A stretch of 47,271 nucleotides of DNA from Spirochaetales bacterium. Its GTDB lineage: Bacteria; Spirochaetota; Spirochaetia; Sphaerochaetales; Sphaerochaetaceae. The stretch's first letter is position 1; the number at the start of each line of letters is the position of its first letter. The position numbers and the translations under genes are program-made. The stretch lies in assembly GCA_012514185.1 (NCBI GenBank), contig JAAZAT010000041.1, positions 1-47,271 on the forward strand, written 5' to 3'. The notes beneath the pieces were generated by a model that was given only the letters and a program-made list of their open reading frames with translations, was not told the DNA's origin and did not search any database. Positions 16,777 through 25,083 of the stretch are shown piece after piece.

Positions 16777-17346
16777 TCATAGATATGTCTTCAAAATCAG
16801 GGAAGCGACATCGTATCTGCTCTTGCGCAAATCCATCGCCTGTTTCTCTATATGTCTGTGCGCCTGCTTTTCGTCCATGCCAAGGTTCTCGATCAAAGCC
16901 CATTTTGCGCGGTCGATGAGCTTGATCTCCTCTATCTTGCGGTGGAGTTCCTCGTTCTCATTGTGCATGGCGGACAGGCGCTTGCGCATGGAAAACCCAA
17001 GACTCAAGGCTTGGAAGAACATCTGACGGATGACCGGTTTGGAAACCACCAGAACGCCTTGGTCGCAATAAAGGGCCTGTTCCTGCTCAAAATACTCGGC
17101 TTTCACCACCAGGATCGAGGTGGCGAGACTTTGCTGGGTCACCATGACCGCCAGCTCCTCACCCGACTCATCAAGCAAAGGAGCATTGACAATGACCAAA
17201 TCCAGCTCGGAATCGAGAATGATGCGTCTGGCTTGGGAAGCGCTCTGGCATGTGGTGATGTCGACCTGCCTCTCATGCTCGACGATGAGGGCACAGAGGG
17301 ATTCACATCCCTTCTCGGTCGATGAAACCACCAGAACACGCATCAC
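16777..17346 (-). CDS. ANTAR-domain antiterminator with a phosphorylation-dead receiver
   Basis: 189-residue protein. Residues 2-120 form a receiver-like domain. The usual acidic pair is replaced by Ser/Thr (VSST, residues 7-10), and the phosphoacceptor Asp is Asn54 (VIVNAPLL); only Lys103 (VSKP) is kept. A short coiled coil (about 122-143) leads to a C-terminal ANTAR three-helix domain ([20 protein letters not shown], then [14 protein letters not shown]). ANTAR domains bind hexaloop RNA hairpins and prevent terminator formation. The gene lies between glnA and pyrG. Matching hairpins sit in the leaders of its own operon, glnN and asnB. The inducing signal is probably not a kinase; a partner protein or small ligand is inferred. 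Confidence 0.88.
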   Translation of the reverse strand: MMRVLVVSSTEKGCESLCALIVEHERQVDITTCQSASQARRIILDSELDLVIVNAPLLDESGEELAVMVTQQSLATSILVVKAEYFEQEQALYCDQGVLVVSKPVIRQMFFQALSLGFSMRKRLSAMHNENEELHRKIEEIKLIDRAKWALIENLGMDEKQAHRHIEKQAMDLRKSRYDVASLILKTYL

Positions 17347-17354
17347 GCAACCTC

Positions 17355-18635
17355 CTAGGTAGTCAAGAAGTAGGGAAGACGGCTGGCCAGGTGCTTATCG
17401 CCGGCATCCTCGTACGAACGCCAGTCGGCGAGCTTGGCCTCCAGGAAATATTCAAGCAGCCGCTTGGGGACGATTGATGAGACAAACTCACTGTGCTTCG
17501 CCAGTTCGATTGCATCGAACAACGACTGGGGCAGGGTCTTCCCACTCTGTTTCTGATAAGCCGAACCCACATACTCCTCGGAAGGAATCATATGGTTCTG
17601 AATCCCTTCCAAGGATGCGTTGAGCAGTAGTGTGATGGCGAGGTAGGGATTGCAGGCAGGGTCGGCCGAGCGGACCTCGATTCTTCGATATTCAGGACTT
17701 GATTGTGGAAGCCTGATCAAAAGCGAACGGTTCGCCCGCCCCCAGCCGATGTAGCGGGGAGCCTCGAAGCAGCCTAGTCTCTCATAGGAGTTGACCAGAG
17801 GATTGAGGAAGAGGGAGATCTCATTGATGCGGTTCAGGATGCCGGCTGTCATCTGCTGCTCAAGCACCCTGTCCTGCCTGCCTTCCTGGGTGATGGAGAG
17901 ATTGATGTGCAGGCCGCTGCCGCTCTCCTGGGCCAAGGGCTTGGGCATGAACGAGGCAAACAACCCGCTTCGGTCGGCAATGGTTTTCACCACCGACTTG
18001 AAGGTGATGAAGTTATCAGCCGCTTCCAAGGGCGAACCGTATTTGAAGTCGATCTCGTGCTGGCCCGGACCCGATTCATGGTGGCTGCGCTCGGTATAGA
18101 AGCCCATCTGCTCGAGGGTCAGGCAGATTTCCCGCCTGACGTTCTCCCCCTTGTCCAAGGGAGCGACATCGAGATAGGAGCCTCTGTCCATCGGCTGGAA
18201 CGTGGGATGCCCGTTTTCATCCAGTTTAAAGAGATAGAACTCGCATTCGGGTCCCACACCGAACTGATACCCCTGCAGGGCGGCTTTCTGCACTGTCTCT
18301 GCAAGCAGGGATCTTCCGTCTCCCTCGAAAGGAGTTCCATCGGGGCGCTTGATGGAGCAGAAGAAGCGAACCACCCGGCCCTGGGCCGGCCTCCAAGGGA
18401 GGATTGAGAGGGTGGATGCGTCGGGAAACAGGAGCAAATCGCTCTCATCGACCTGCAGAAAACCCTTTACCGCCGATGCATCGAAGGAGATGCCGGTGGT
18501 AAAAGCCCGATCGAGTTCATCAGCGGAAATGGAAATATTCTTGATCTGGCCGAAGATATCACAGAAAACAAGGCGTACAAACCGCACATCCTGTTCCTTG
18601 ATGAAGCTCATCACTTCGCTATGGGTAGTGGTCAT
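17355..18635 (-). CDS. glnA: Glutamine synthetase, type I
   Basis: 426-residue ATP-dependent ammonia ligase making glutamine from glutamate. Metal and substrate residues are present: GPECEFYLF, HHESGPGQHEIDF, the ATP-site block AQESGSGLHINLS, NRSLLIRLPQ and RRIEVRSADPACNPYLA. The latch region is FDASAVKGF. The glutamate flap, NSYERLGCFEAP, is one residue shorter than the usual NSYKRLVPGYEAP. It is slightly shorter than typical 440-470-residue enzymes, and I see no adenylylation-type Tyr motif. The start at 18635 has a GGGAGG Shine-Dalgarno sequence. It lies 16 nt after the GXGXG subunit gene and 8 nt before the ANTAR gene. Confidence 0.93.
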   Translation of the reverse strand: MTTTHSEVMSFIKEQDVRFVRLVFCDIFGQIKNISISADELDRAFTTGISFDASAVKGFLQVDESDLLLFPDASTLSILPWRPAQGRVVRFFCSIKRPDGTPFEGDGRSLLAETVQKAALQGYQFGVGPECEFYLFKLDENGHPTFQPMDRGSYLDVAPLDKGENVRREICLTLEQMGFYTERSHHESGPGQHEIDFKYGSPLEAADNFITFKSVVKTIADRSGLFASFMPKPLAQESGSGLHINLSITQEGRQDRVLEQQMTAGILNRINEISLFLNPLVNSYERLGCFEAPRYIGWGRANRSLLIRLPQSSPEYRRIEVRSADPACNPYLAITLLLNASLEGIQNHMIPSEEYVGSAYQKQSGKTLPQSLFDAIELAKHSEFVSSIVPKRLLEYFLEAKLADWRSYEDAGDKHLASRLPYFLTT

Positions 18636-18651
18636 AGGAAACCTCCCTCTC

Positions 18652-19377
18652 TCAAACATGGGTGTATAACATCCGATAGGGTGCGGCAGAGTTTGCCTGC
18701 AGTACAAAGAAGTGAGAAGCAAGCAGCATCTGCTTGTCAAACGAAAAAATCGTACAATACTCGTCAAGGAGGCAGGAAAGCACTTGCTTGTCGCTGTCCA
18801 CGGCGTCACGGGCTGAGACCTGCTTGGGCAGGCTCACCGGCAGTGTATCACAGCGAAGATACATTGTTCCACCGTGCATACCCGTTCCGCAGAAATATCC
18901 TACCGGAGGCCTGCCATCCTGGTTGCGCCCCAGTACGATAATCGTCCCTCCCGCCTGGTACTCGCCCAGAAAACTACCCGCACGATCTCCGATGATCAGC
19001 AGGGGTTGTTTCTCCTGGTACGCTTTCATATGGATGCCGGAACGATAGCCGGAGCTATCGCGGATATAAATGCACCCCCCGCGCATTGCATACCCGGTCC
19101 CGTCGCCGCAACTGCCATGGATGACGATTTTCCCGTCATTCATGGTATCACCGGTTGCATCCTGGCCGTTGCCGTAGACGGTGATGGTGCCACCGTCGAG
19201 AAAGCATCCGAGTGCGTTGCCCGCCGTTCCCTTGATGAACAGGTGTTTGTCCATCAGCGCTGAACCGATATACCGCTGGCCGTTTGCCTGCTCTATGGTG
19301 ATTTGGTCGTCTTCCATGCTTCTGACGGCCTTGTTCAAGGCTTCGTACTCCATGAAGCCTGCGGTTATGTGTGTCAT
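18652..19377 (-). CDS. Glutamate synthase GXGXG-domain subunit
   Basis: 241-residue protein made mainly of the right-handed beta-helix GXGXG domain found at the C-terminus of the large glutamate synthase subunit and in FwdC/FmdC. Repeated Gly-rich turns are visible: GTAGNALGCFLDGG, YGNGQDATGDTMNDG, HGSCGDGTGYAMRGG and DRAGSFLGEYQAGG. In fused glutamate synthases this domain holds the enzyme core together between the amidotransferase and synthase sites. Here it is a separate gene. The ATG overlaps the preceding reductase stop (ATGA) and follows GGGAGGG. Confidence 0.88.
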   Translation of the reverse strand: MTHITAGFMEYEALNKAVRSMEDDQITIEQANGQRYIGSALMDKHLFIKGTAGNALGCFLDGGTITVYGNGQDATGDTMNDGKIVIHGSCGDGTGYAMRGGCIYIRDSSGYRSGIHMKAYQEKQPLLIIGDRAGSFLGEYQAGGTIIVLGRNQDGRPPVGYFCGTGMHGGTMYLRCDTLPVSLPKQVSARDAVDSDKQVLSCLLDEYCTIFSFDKQMLLASHFFVLQANSAAPYRMLYTHV

Positions 19378-20606
19378 ACGGGCCCTCCCAATTGCTGTTG
19401 CCGTACGCTCTTTGCGAAGGCCATCAAGAGAGGCTCCTCGCAAATCAGGTCGAAATTGAGCGAGTCAAGCTCGACTTTATTGCGGATCATTGCTGTATAG
19501 ATTCCCGATCTTTTGCCAGCTTCTCCGACCAGGATGCAACCGACCAGATGATTGTCCTTGACGAACAGGCGCTTGTACCCATCCTTGCAGGGTACCAAGT
19601 GGGATGTTCCTTCGTACCGCCCTACGGTGATCAGGTGCAGGCCCATTAGCGAAAGAGCGTTCATTGCGACAGCCTTGTCAAAGGAGGCTGTACCGCCGGC
19701 CATGTTGGTGCCGGCAGTCTCCCCTTGCAGGTACGCATTGGGAAGCAGGGCGAGTACTGTCTTGCGGCCGATTATCATCTCAGGACCTTCGGTGCAGTCG
19801 CCTGCAGCAAAGACATCTGCATCGCTGGTCCGTCCCCCCTCGTCGATGAGAATGCCGCGATTGACATCGAGGCCTGCCTCCAAGGCAATCTGTATATTCG
19901 GCTTTACCCCGACGGCAATGACCAGAAGATCGAAGCCGATGACAGTCCCGCTCTGCAACAGGGCTTCGTTGGGGGTACACTCGGCGATGCTGTCTCCTAA
20001 AAAGAAGCGAAGACCCTGCTTTTGGAGGTGAGTACGCACCTGTTCGGATGCAGCATCATCAAGCACACTCATCAGTACCCGGGGGGCGAGGTCCACCACA
20101 CTGACCGACTGCACCTTGTCGATGATCGCCTCGGCGCACTTGAGGCCGACCAGCCCCGCCCCCAGGATGAGGACGCGACTCTCCTTTCTCAGGTTGGATT
20201 CAAGGCGCTTGGCTTCATCGAGGGTAAGGAAGGTGAAGCGGTTCTTCACCTCCTCCAAGCCCTTGATTGGAGGAATGAAGGGTGAAGATCCAGTTGCCAG
20301 AAGCAGCTTGTCATACCAAAGCGATATCCCATTCTCAAGGCATACCGTCTTTTCCTCCCTGTCGATGCTCTGTGCACGCACCCCTCTCATGACTGTCACC
20401 TTGTTTTCTTCGTAGAAGGCCTCACTGCGATAAACCATGCGGTTTTCATCGGTTTTTCCCTGCAAGAGGTAGGAGATCAGGGGCCGGCTGTAGCACGGGT
20501 GGTCCTCTTCTCCGATGACCGTAATCGATCCCTCTGCATCAATGGCTCTGACGGCCTCGATGCAGGCGGTGCTCGCAATCGAATTTCCTATCATGACGTA
20601 GTGCAT
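19374..20606 (-). CDS. FAD-dependent NAD(P)H oxidoreductase (pyridine nucleotide-disulphide type)
   Basis: 410-residue flavoprotein. The N-terminal FAD fold is HYVMIGNSIASTACIEAV, a second Rossmann motif for NAD(P)H is LILGAGLVGLKCAEAI, and the FAD-binding Asp is in DVFAAGDCTEGPEM. It resembles rubredoxin/ferredoxin reductases and nitrite-reductase-type FAD domains. In this operon it probably passes electrons between NAD(P)H and the ferredoxin or glutamate synthase subunits. Direction and partner are inferred. The start at 20606 follows GAGGAG and lies 1 nt after the ferredoxin gene stop. Confidence 0.88.
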   Translation of the reverse strand: MHYVMIGNSIASTACIEAVRAIDAEGSITVIGEEDHPCYSRPLISYLLQGKTDENRMVYRSEAFYEENKVTVMRGVRAQSIDREEKTVCLENGISLWYDKLLLATGSSPFIPPIKGLEEVKNRFTFLTLDEAKRLESNLRKESRVLILGAGLVGLKCAEAIIDKVQSVSVVDLAPRVLMSVLDDAASEQVRTHLQKQGLRFFLGDSIAECTPNEALLQSGTVIGFDLLVIAVGVKPNIQIALEAGLDVNRGILIDEGGRTSDADVFAAGDCTEGPEMIIGRKTVLALLPNAYLQGETAGTNMAGGTASFDKAVAMNALSLMGLHLITVGRYEGTSHLVPCKDGYKRLFVKDNHLVGCILVGEAGKRSGIYTAMIRNKVELDSLNFDLICEEPLLMAFAKSVRQQQLGGPV

Positions 20607-20607
20607 A

Positions 20608-21036
20608 TCAACGCTCCTCAAAGACAATAGCCTTGTTCGGACAACCCTGGATGCAGGCGGGCTGTCCCTGCGAGTTGGTGGTGCAAAGCTCGCACTTCTG
20701 CATCACTCCTTCCCTGGCCGGCATCAAAGCCCCGTACGGGCAGGCCATGATGCAGGAGTAACAGAGAACACAGCGGCTCTGGTCGATGACAATCACCCCG
20801 TCCTTGCTGGTGATGGCCCCGGCGATGCAGCTTTTTATACAGAGCGGCTCGGTACAATGACGGCAATTGACTGCAAAGCTGATGGTACCCCGTTGCTCGA
20901 CGGTGATGCGGGCCTGTATCTGCTTGTCTTTCAGTGCCTTGACCATGTCCTGAATGCCTGAATTTGCATAGGCGCAGTAGTACTCACACAGATGACAGCC
21001 CAGACACCACATTTCATTGACGTAGATGCGTTTCAT
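20608..21036 (-). CDS. 4Fe-4S ferredoxin, HycB/CooF-like electron carrier
   Basis: 142-residue iron-sulphur protein with four cysteine clusters, as in HycB/CooF/DmsB-type carriers: CLGCHLCEYYC near the N-terminus, CRHCTEPLCIKSC, CVLCYSCIMACP, and C-terminal CELCTTNSQGQPACIQGCP. It is expected to hold up to four [4Fe-4S] centres and to act in the cytoplasm, as no export signal is present. Encoded between the FMN synthase subunit and the FAD reductase, it probably links them. It overlaps neither neighbour but is tightly packed. Confidence 0.9.
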   Translation of the reverse strand: MKRIYVNEMWCLGCHLCEYYCAYANSGIQDMVKALKDKQIQARITVEQRGTISFAVNCRHCTEPLCIKSCIAGAITSKDGVIVIDQSRCVLCYSCIMACPYGALMPAREGVMQKCELCTTNSQGQPACIQGCPNKAIVFEER

Positions 21037-21048
21037 GGTTTCATCCTC

Positions 21049-22554
21049 CTACTGGCCGGCATGGGCGATGCCCAGGATCTTGAGCTCGGTCTCATGCAAG
21101 GCGATACCCCGGAGCATCAGGCGGTTGCCCTTCAGGGCTTCGATGCTGTTGATGCCCATCCCGCCCATCATCTCCTTGATTTCGTGGTTCCAGGCGGTGA
21201 GAAGATTCACCAGATGTTGGCTTCCCACCTCGGGGTTCAATCGTTTGACCAGCTCGGGATTCTGCGTGGCGATGCCCCAGTTGCACTTGCCGCTGTGGCA
21301 TGTGCGGCACAGATGACAGCCGAGAGCGACCAAGGCGCTGGTGGCGATGTAGACTGCATCGGCTCCCAGGGCGATGGCCTTGATCACGTCGCTGCTGCTG
21401 CGGATCGAGCCTCCCACGACCAGGCTGACATTGCCCCTGATGCCTTCCTGCCTGAGGCGTTGGTCAACGCTGGCCAAGGCAAGCTCGATTGGAATGCCGA
21501 CATTGTCACGGATGCGGGCCGGGGCCGCTCCCGTGCCTCCCCGGAATCCATCGATGGCGATGATGTCCGCACCGCTGCGGGCGATGCCGCTGGCGATGGC
21601 CGAGATGTTGTGTACCGCCGCTACTTTTACAATGACCGGCTTCGTGTAGCGGGTCGCTTCCTTGAGGGCGTAGACCAGTTGCCTGAGGTCTTCGATCGAA
21701 TAGATGTCATGATGGGGAGCGGGACTTATCGCATCGGCATGGAGGGGAATCATGCGGGTGGCCGAGATATCCTCGCCGATTTTCGAGCCGGGCAGGTGTC
21801 CCCCGATACCCGGCTTGGCACCTTGTCCCATCTTTATCTCAATGGCTGCGCCGGCATTCAAATACTCGGGGTGCACGCCGAAGCGGCCCGAGGCAACTTG
21901 AACGATGGTATTCTTTCCATACTGATAGAAGTCCTTGTGCAGGCCCCCCTCGCCGGTGTTGTAGAAGGTCCCCAGTTCGCTGGCCGCCATGGCAAGACTC
22001 TTGTGGGCATTGTAGGAGATTGAGCCGTAGGACATGGCGCTGAACATGATGGGAATATCGAGTTTAAGTTGACCGGTTGTGCTGGTGATGATCCGTCCCT
22101 CTCCATCCCTGGTGATTTTTGCACTCTTCTTGCCCAGGTATGTCCGTGTTTCCATAGGCTCGCGCAGCGGGTCGATGGAAGGATTGGTGACTTGGCTTGC
22201 GTTGATCAGCATCTTGTCCCAGTACACCGGATACTCCTTGGGTGTTCCCATCGAGGCAAGCAGCACCCCTCCACTCTGGGCCTGCCGGTAGATATCCTCG
22301 ATCACCTCGGTTTTCCAGTTGGCATTCTCCTTGAATGTGTGGTCGGTCTTTACGATTTTCAGGGCCCGGGTGGGGCAGAGGGAGACGCATCGATGACAAT
22401 TGACGCACAGGCTCTCATCAGCGGTCATGCGCTTCTTGTCCTCATCGTAGTGATGCACCAAATTGGCACACTGCCGCTCACAGACCCTGCAGGCTATGCA
22501 CCTGTCCTGATTTCGGATGATCTCAAAGGGCGGATACAGATAGTTGATGCCCAT
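21049..22554 (-). CDS. Glutamate synthase FMN-binding domain protein with N-terminal ferredoxin domain
   Basis: 501-residue subunit. Residues 1-65 hold two [4Fe-4S] motifs (C19-x2-C22-x2-C25-x3-C29 and C50-x2-C53-x2-C56-x3-C60). The rest is the (beta/alpha)8 FMN synthase domain of glutamate synthase: FSAMSYGSISYNAHKSLAMA, GQGAKPGIGGHLPG, IDGFRGGTGAAPARIRDNVG and VGGSIRSSSDVIKAIALGAD. The cluster motif CHLCRTCHSGKCNWGIATQ is that of the [3Fe-4S] site. It reduces 2-oxoglutarate plus ammonia to glutamate. The start at 22554 follows GGAG and overlaps the amidotransferase gene by 32 nt, so the two are translationally coupled. Confidence 0.92.
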   Translation of the reverse strand: MGINYLYPPFEIIRNQDRCIACRVCERQCANLVHHYDEDKKRMTADESLCVNCHRCVSLCPTRALKIVKTDHTFKENANWKTEVIEDIYRQAQSGGVLLASMGTPKEYPVYWDKMLINASQVTNPSIDPLREPMETRTYLGKKSAKITRDGEGRIITSTTGQLKLDIPIMFSAMSYGSISYNAHKSLAMAASELGTFYNTGEGGLHKDFYQYGKNTIVQVASGRFGVHPEYLNAGAAIEIKMGQGAKPGIGGHLPGSKIGEDISATRMIPLHADAISPAPHHDIYSIEDLRQLVYALKEATRYTKPVIVKVAAVHNISAIASGIARSGADIIAIDGFRGGTGAAPARIRDNVGIPIELALASVDQRLRQEGIRGNVSLVVGGSIRSSSDVIKAIALGADAVYIATSALVALGCHLCRTCHSGKCNWGIATQNPELVKRLNPEVGSQHLVNLLTAWNHEIKEMMGGMGINSIEALKGNRLMLRGIALHETELKILGIAHAGQ

Positions 22555-23674
22555 GCTCTTCTCCTTCTTGCATGCTGTCCAAGGTGACGATGACCGCCTT
22601 TCCTCCGCTGGGGTACCAGAGCCGGTCCGGTTCGGGTTCAATGACCCTGATCGCCGCTTCCTCGCTGGCAAAGTACACCCGCCCCGCCTTCTCGGCGGCA
22701 ACCAGGCTGCGCAGCTTGAGCCGGTCGTTGAGGGCCATAAGCCCGCCCTTGAAGCCGAGGATGATCGAGAAAGGACCGGTGATGAGCATGCTTGCAAAGG
22801 TATTGCGCAGGTATGAATACTCTTCACGCTCCTTCGGCTCCTTCTGTTCGATTGTCGACCAGAAAGGGGCGGCCAGCACATGGGAGACCTCTTCGAGGGT
22901 GAGACCCATCCTGCGGTGCAGGTAGTCGATCATATAGGTGATGACCTCGGTATCGGTCTGCAGCGTGCAAGCGTAGCCGTACATCTCGATATACCGGCGA
23001 TTTGCGTCGTAGCTGGAGATCTCACCATTGTGCACCACGCTGTAGGATAGCAGGCTGAAAGGGTGGCTGCCGCCCCACCAACCAGGAGTGTTGGTGGGGT
23101 AGCGGCCGTGAACTGTCCAACTGTAGCCTTCGTATTCGTCGAGCATGTAAAACTCGCCTACATCCTCGGGAAATCCGACAGCCTTGAAGACACCCATATC
23201 CTTGCCGGAGGAGAAGACATACGCCCCCTCGATTTCCCGGTTGATGCGGATTACGCAGCGGGCGGTATACTCATCCTCGTCCAATTGGCTGAAGGAGAGC
23301 TTGGTGGGAAGCGCGGTGACAAAGTACCGCCAGATGAGGGGGACATCGGTGATGGCGGGGTGCTTCTTGGTGGGAATCTTGGAGAGGTTGATCAAATCGA
23401 AGTGTTCTTCCAGGAAAGTCTCACATGCCCGCTTGGCCTCAGATGAGTAATAGAAGATGTGCAAGGCGGTATAGTCCTTGTACTCGGGATAAATCCCATA
23501 TCCTGCAAATCCCCCTCCCAGTCCATTGCTCCGGTCGTGCATGACCGAGATGGAGGTGATGGCCTCTCGTGCGGTGAAGCGCTTTCCGCTTCTGTCGATG
23601 ATGCCGCTGATGGCGCATCCGCTGCTGTTGCGGAATGCTCCTTCCAAAGGAATTCGTTGATGACAGCCGTCCAT
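22523..23674 (-). CDS. Glutamate synthase amidotransferase subunit (class II glutaminase)
   Basis: 383-residue Ntn-type glutaminase that releases ammonia from glutamine for the FMN subunit. The probable nucleophile is Cys20 (GCAISGI). A 19-residue N-terminal propeptide must therefore be removed, as in fused glutamate synthases. Class II features follow: SNGLGGGFAGYGIYP, HGRYPTNTPGWWGGSHPF and SVVHNGEISSYDANRR. The ATG at 23674 has GGGGAG 6 nt upstream; the next in-frame ATG, at 23692, has none. It is the first gene of the operon, and a strong terminator lies between the promoter and this start. Confidence 0.9.
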   Translation of the reverse strand: MDGCHQRIPLEGAFRNSSGCAISGIIDRSGKRFTAREAITSISVMHDRSNGLGGGFAGYGIYPEYKDYTALHIFYYSSEAKRACETFLEEHFDLINLSKIPTKKHPAITDVPLIWRYFVTALPTKLSFSQLDEDEYTARCVIRINREIEGAYVFSSGKDMGVFKAVGFPEDVGEFYMLDEYEGYSWTVHGRYPTNTPGWWGGSHPFSLLSYSVVHNGEISSYDANRRYIEMYGYACTLQTDTEVITYMIDYLHRRMGLTLEEVSHVLAAPFWSTIEQKEPKEREEYSYLRNTFASMLITGPFSIILGFKGGLMALNDRLKLRSLVAAEKAGRVYFASEEAAIRVIEPEPDRLWYPSGGKAVIVTLDSMQEGEEHGHQLSVSAL

Positions 23675-23765
23675 GGTGTACTCCCCGGGCATGAAAAAAG
23701 GCGTCCACCATCGATAGCTTGCTGAGAAGCTACCCTTGGTGGACGCCTTTGTCCCTGTGGTAATT
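23675..23765 (-). promoter_or_regulatory. Attenuator leader of the glutamate synthase operon
   Basis: Predicted leader of about 91 nt. Near its 5' end a hairpin GGAC-[AAAGGC]-GTCC (plus-strand 23741-23754) can form, with loop A1 and G4 as required by ANTAR domains. Its loop and 3' arm are also the 5' arm of a terminator: 23750-23737 pairs perfectly with 23710 downward, followed by a run of six T (23699-23694). The two structures exclude each other. An inner 8-bp stem with loop CTCAGC caps the terminator. The Shine-Dalgarno sequence lies only a few nt after the terminator. Confidence 0.75.
23694..23750 (-). terminator. Leader terminator of the glutamate synthase operon
   Basis: A perfect 14-bp stem (23750-23737 with 23710-23697), extended by an inner hairpin, is followed by TTTTTT. 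It lies entirely upstream of the first start codon, so it is an attenuator. It can also end transcripts arriving from hipA. Confidence 0.85.
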
Positions 23766-23771
23766 TTGCAC

Positions 23772-23800
23772 AGTGTATCCAAGAATAGGGAGTTTGTCAC
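23772..23800 (-). promoter_or_regulatory. Promoter of the glutamate synthase operon
   Basis: On the minus strand, -35 GTGACA (23800-23795), a 17-nt spacer and -10 TACACT (23777-23772) predict +1 near 23765, about 11 nt before the ANTAR-type hairpin. Confidence 0.65.
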
Positions 23801-23834
23801 GGGGGTAGCGGAAATTTATCCGATTGCACTGGCC

Positions 23835-25079
23835 TTATAATGAAGTATGGAATGCCCGTTCCATGGCATCACATGCATCATTGCCGATACCGAAAGAGAG
23901 AGCAACGGCTCTCCATGTACGAACTTGATGCAATACATCCTGCACGATACCAAGAGCTTGTTTTTCATCAAGCATACAGTAAGAAGCTTGTTGAAGTGCA
24001 ACACCGTAATCAAGGTCATGTGAGAATCCATCCAAAGAAAGACTGAGTGAATATGTATCGTTTGAGGGATTCATGTCATATGCAGGGGAGAGTTTCCACC
24101 CTTTCTTGTCGAGTATCATGCCATGGTTTCTCAGATGGTCATCGGTATTGGAGACTGCAATGTTGAAGATGATTCTTCTAAATAATTGGGAGAGGTCTCT
24201 TTCCGGTTGCGACCCGAATTGCAGGAGAAATTCCACAATTTCCAGGTAACTTGCATTCTTATCGCCATCCTGCTTCCCTAATAAGGACAGTGCTGAAGCG
24301 AAATGGAGTCTTGTATTATTCGGTCCTCGGTCAAAACGCTTGGTAAGGAATGTGCTGCCTTGACTTGAGAAAGTTCGTAGAGTTGCTGGTGCTACTTCGA
24401 TAGCACAAGCCTTTGCAAGTTCGTGAACTACCATCTCCCAAGCACCTGTATTCCCTTGGTCATGCTTTGAAGGGAATTTTGCCAACCAAAGATTTCCCTG
24501 TTCATCTACTACTGTGGCTTTTGGGCGAGCTCCTCCGAGAGACGAGCCTGGAGCAATGAGTTGTAAAAGCCAGGTAACATCACTCTGCGGGACATCAAGT
24601 TCAAGCTGGGAGTATCCGAATTCCAAATCCCTTAATCTCGTCCACGGAGGTGTTGCCAGAGGAGTATCTTCCTTGAGAAAGGCTTCTTTTCCTGCACGCT
24701 TGAATCGAATAGCCCCCATGCGGGCGGCATCATGGACTCCGAGTAGGTAGTCACTCTCCTTGAGCACCTTGGGTTTGCGATTCTCTTGTTTTGCAAAAAG
24801 AGCTTCCCTTCTTTGCATCAACTGCCTTCCCCATCGATCAGGGCAGGAATCAAGAAACAAACCGAATCCCTGTTTCCCTGGATTTTGATATTGCCTTCCT
24901 GCATACAATTGAATATCCGGGTCGAGATGATACGTTTTTGCATAGGAGGATAGCCACTGGGAATCATATGAAAATGAGAATATTTCATTGGTTCTATCAT
25001 CTTGGATAAAAAGTGTACCTATTCGCTTTGGGCCGTTGAGGCCAATCCAGTCGGCATACACTTCTAGTCTTTGTTCCAT
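23835..25079 (-). CDS. hipA: HipA-family Ser/Thr kinase toxin
   Basis: 414-residue protein with the HipA N-terminal domain (about 1-110), the Gly-rich activation/ATP loop GSSLGGARPKA, and the kinase catalytic loop NTDDHLRNHG (Asn311-Gly318; probable catalytic Asp313) followed by AYDMNPS. HipA toxins phosphorylate glutamyl-tRNA synthetase or related targets and slow growth; the target here is not known. All key motifs are intact. The gene follows hipB by 4 nt with a GAGGTGATG Shine-Dalgarno sequence. Its base composition is visibly more AT-rich than the flanking nitrogen genes, suggesting acquisition. Confidence 0.92.
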   Translation of the reverse strand: MEQRLEVYADWIGLNGPKRIGTLFIQDDRTNEIFSFSYDSQWLSSYAKTYHLDPDIQLYAGRQYQNPGKQGFGLFLDSCPDRWGRQLMQRREALFAKQENRKPKVLKESDYLLGVHDAARMGAIRFKRAGKEAFLKEDTPLATPPWTRLRDLEFGYSQLELDVPQSDVTWLLQLIAPGSSLGGARPKATVVDEQGNLWLAKFPSKHDQGNTGAWEMVVHELAKACAIEVAPATLRTFSSQGSTFLTKRFDRGPNNTRLHFASALSLLGKQDGDKNASYLEIVEFLLQFGSQPERDLSQLFRRIIFNIAVSNTDDHLRNHGMILDKKGWKLSPAYDMNPSNDTYSLSLSLDGFSHDLDYGVALQQASYCMLDEKQALGIVQDVLHQVRTWRAVALSFGIGNDACDAMERAFHTSL

Positions 25080-25083
25080 GACA

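Noticed and set aside
20992-22023. 343-codon open frame opposite the FMN glutamate synthase gene
   Set aside because: Antisense shadow produced by GC-rich third positions; the minus-strand gene has unambiguous Cys and FMN-domain motifs.
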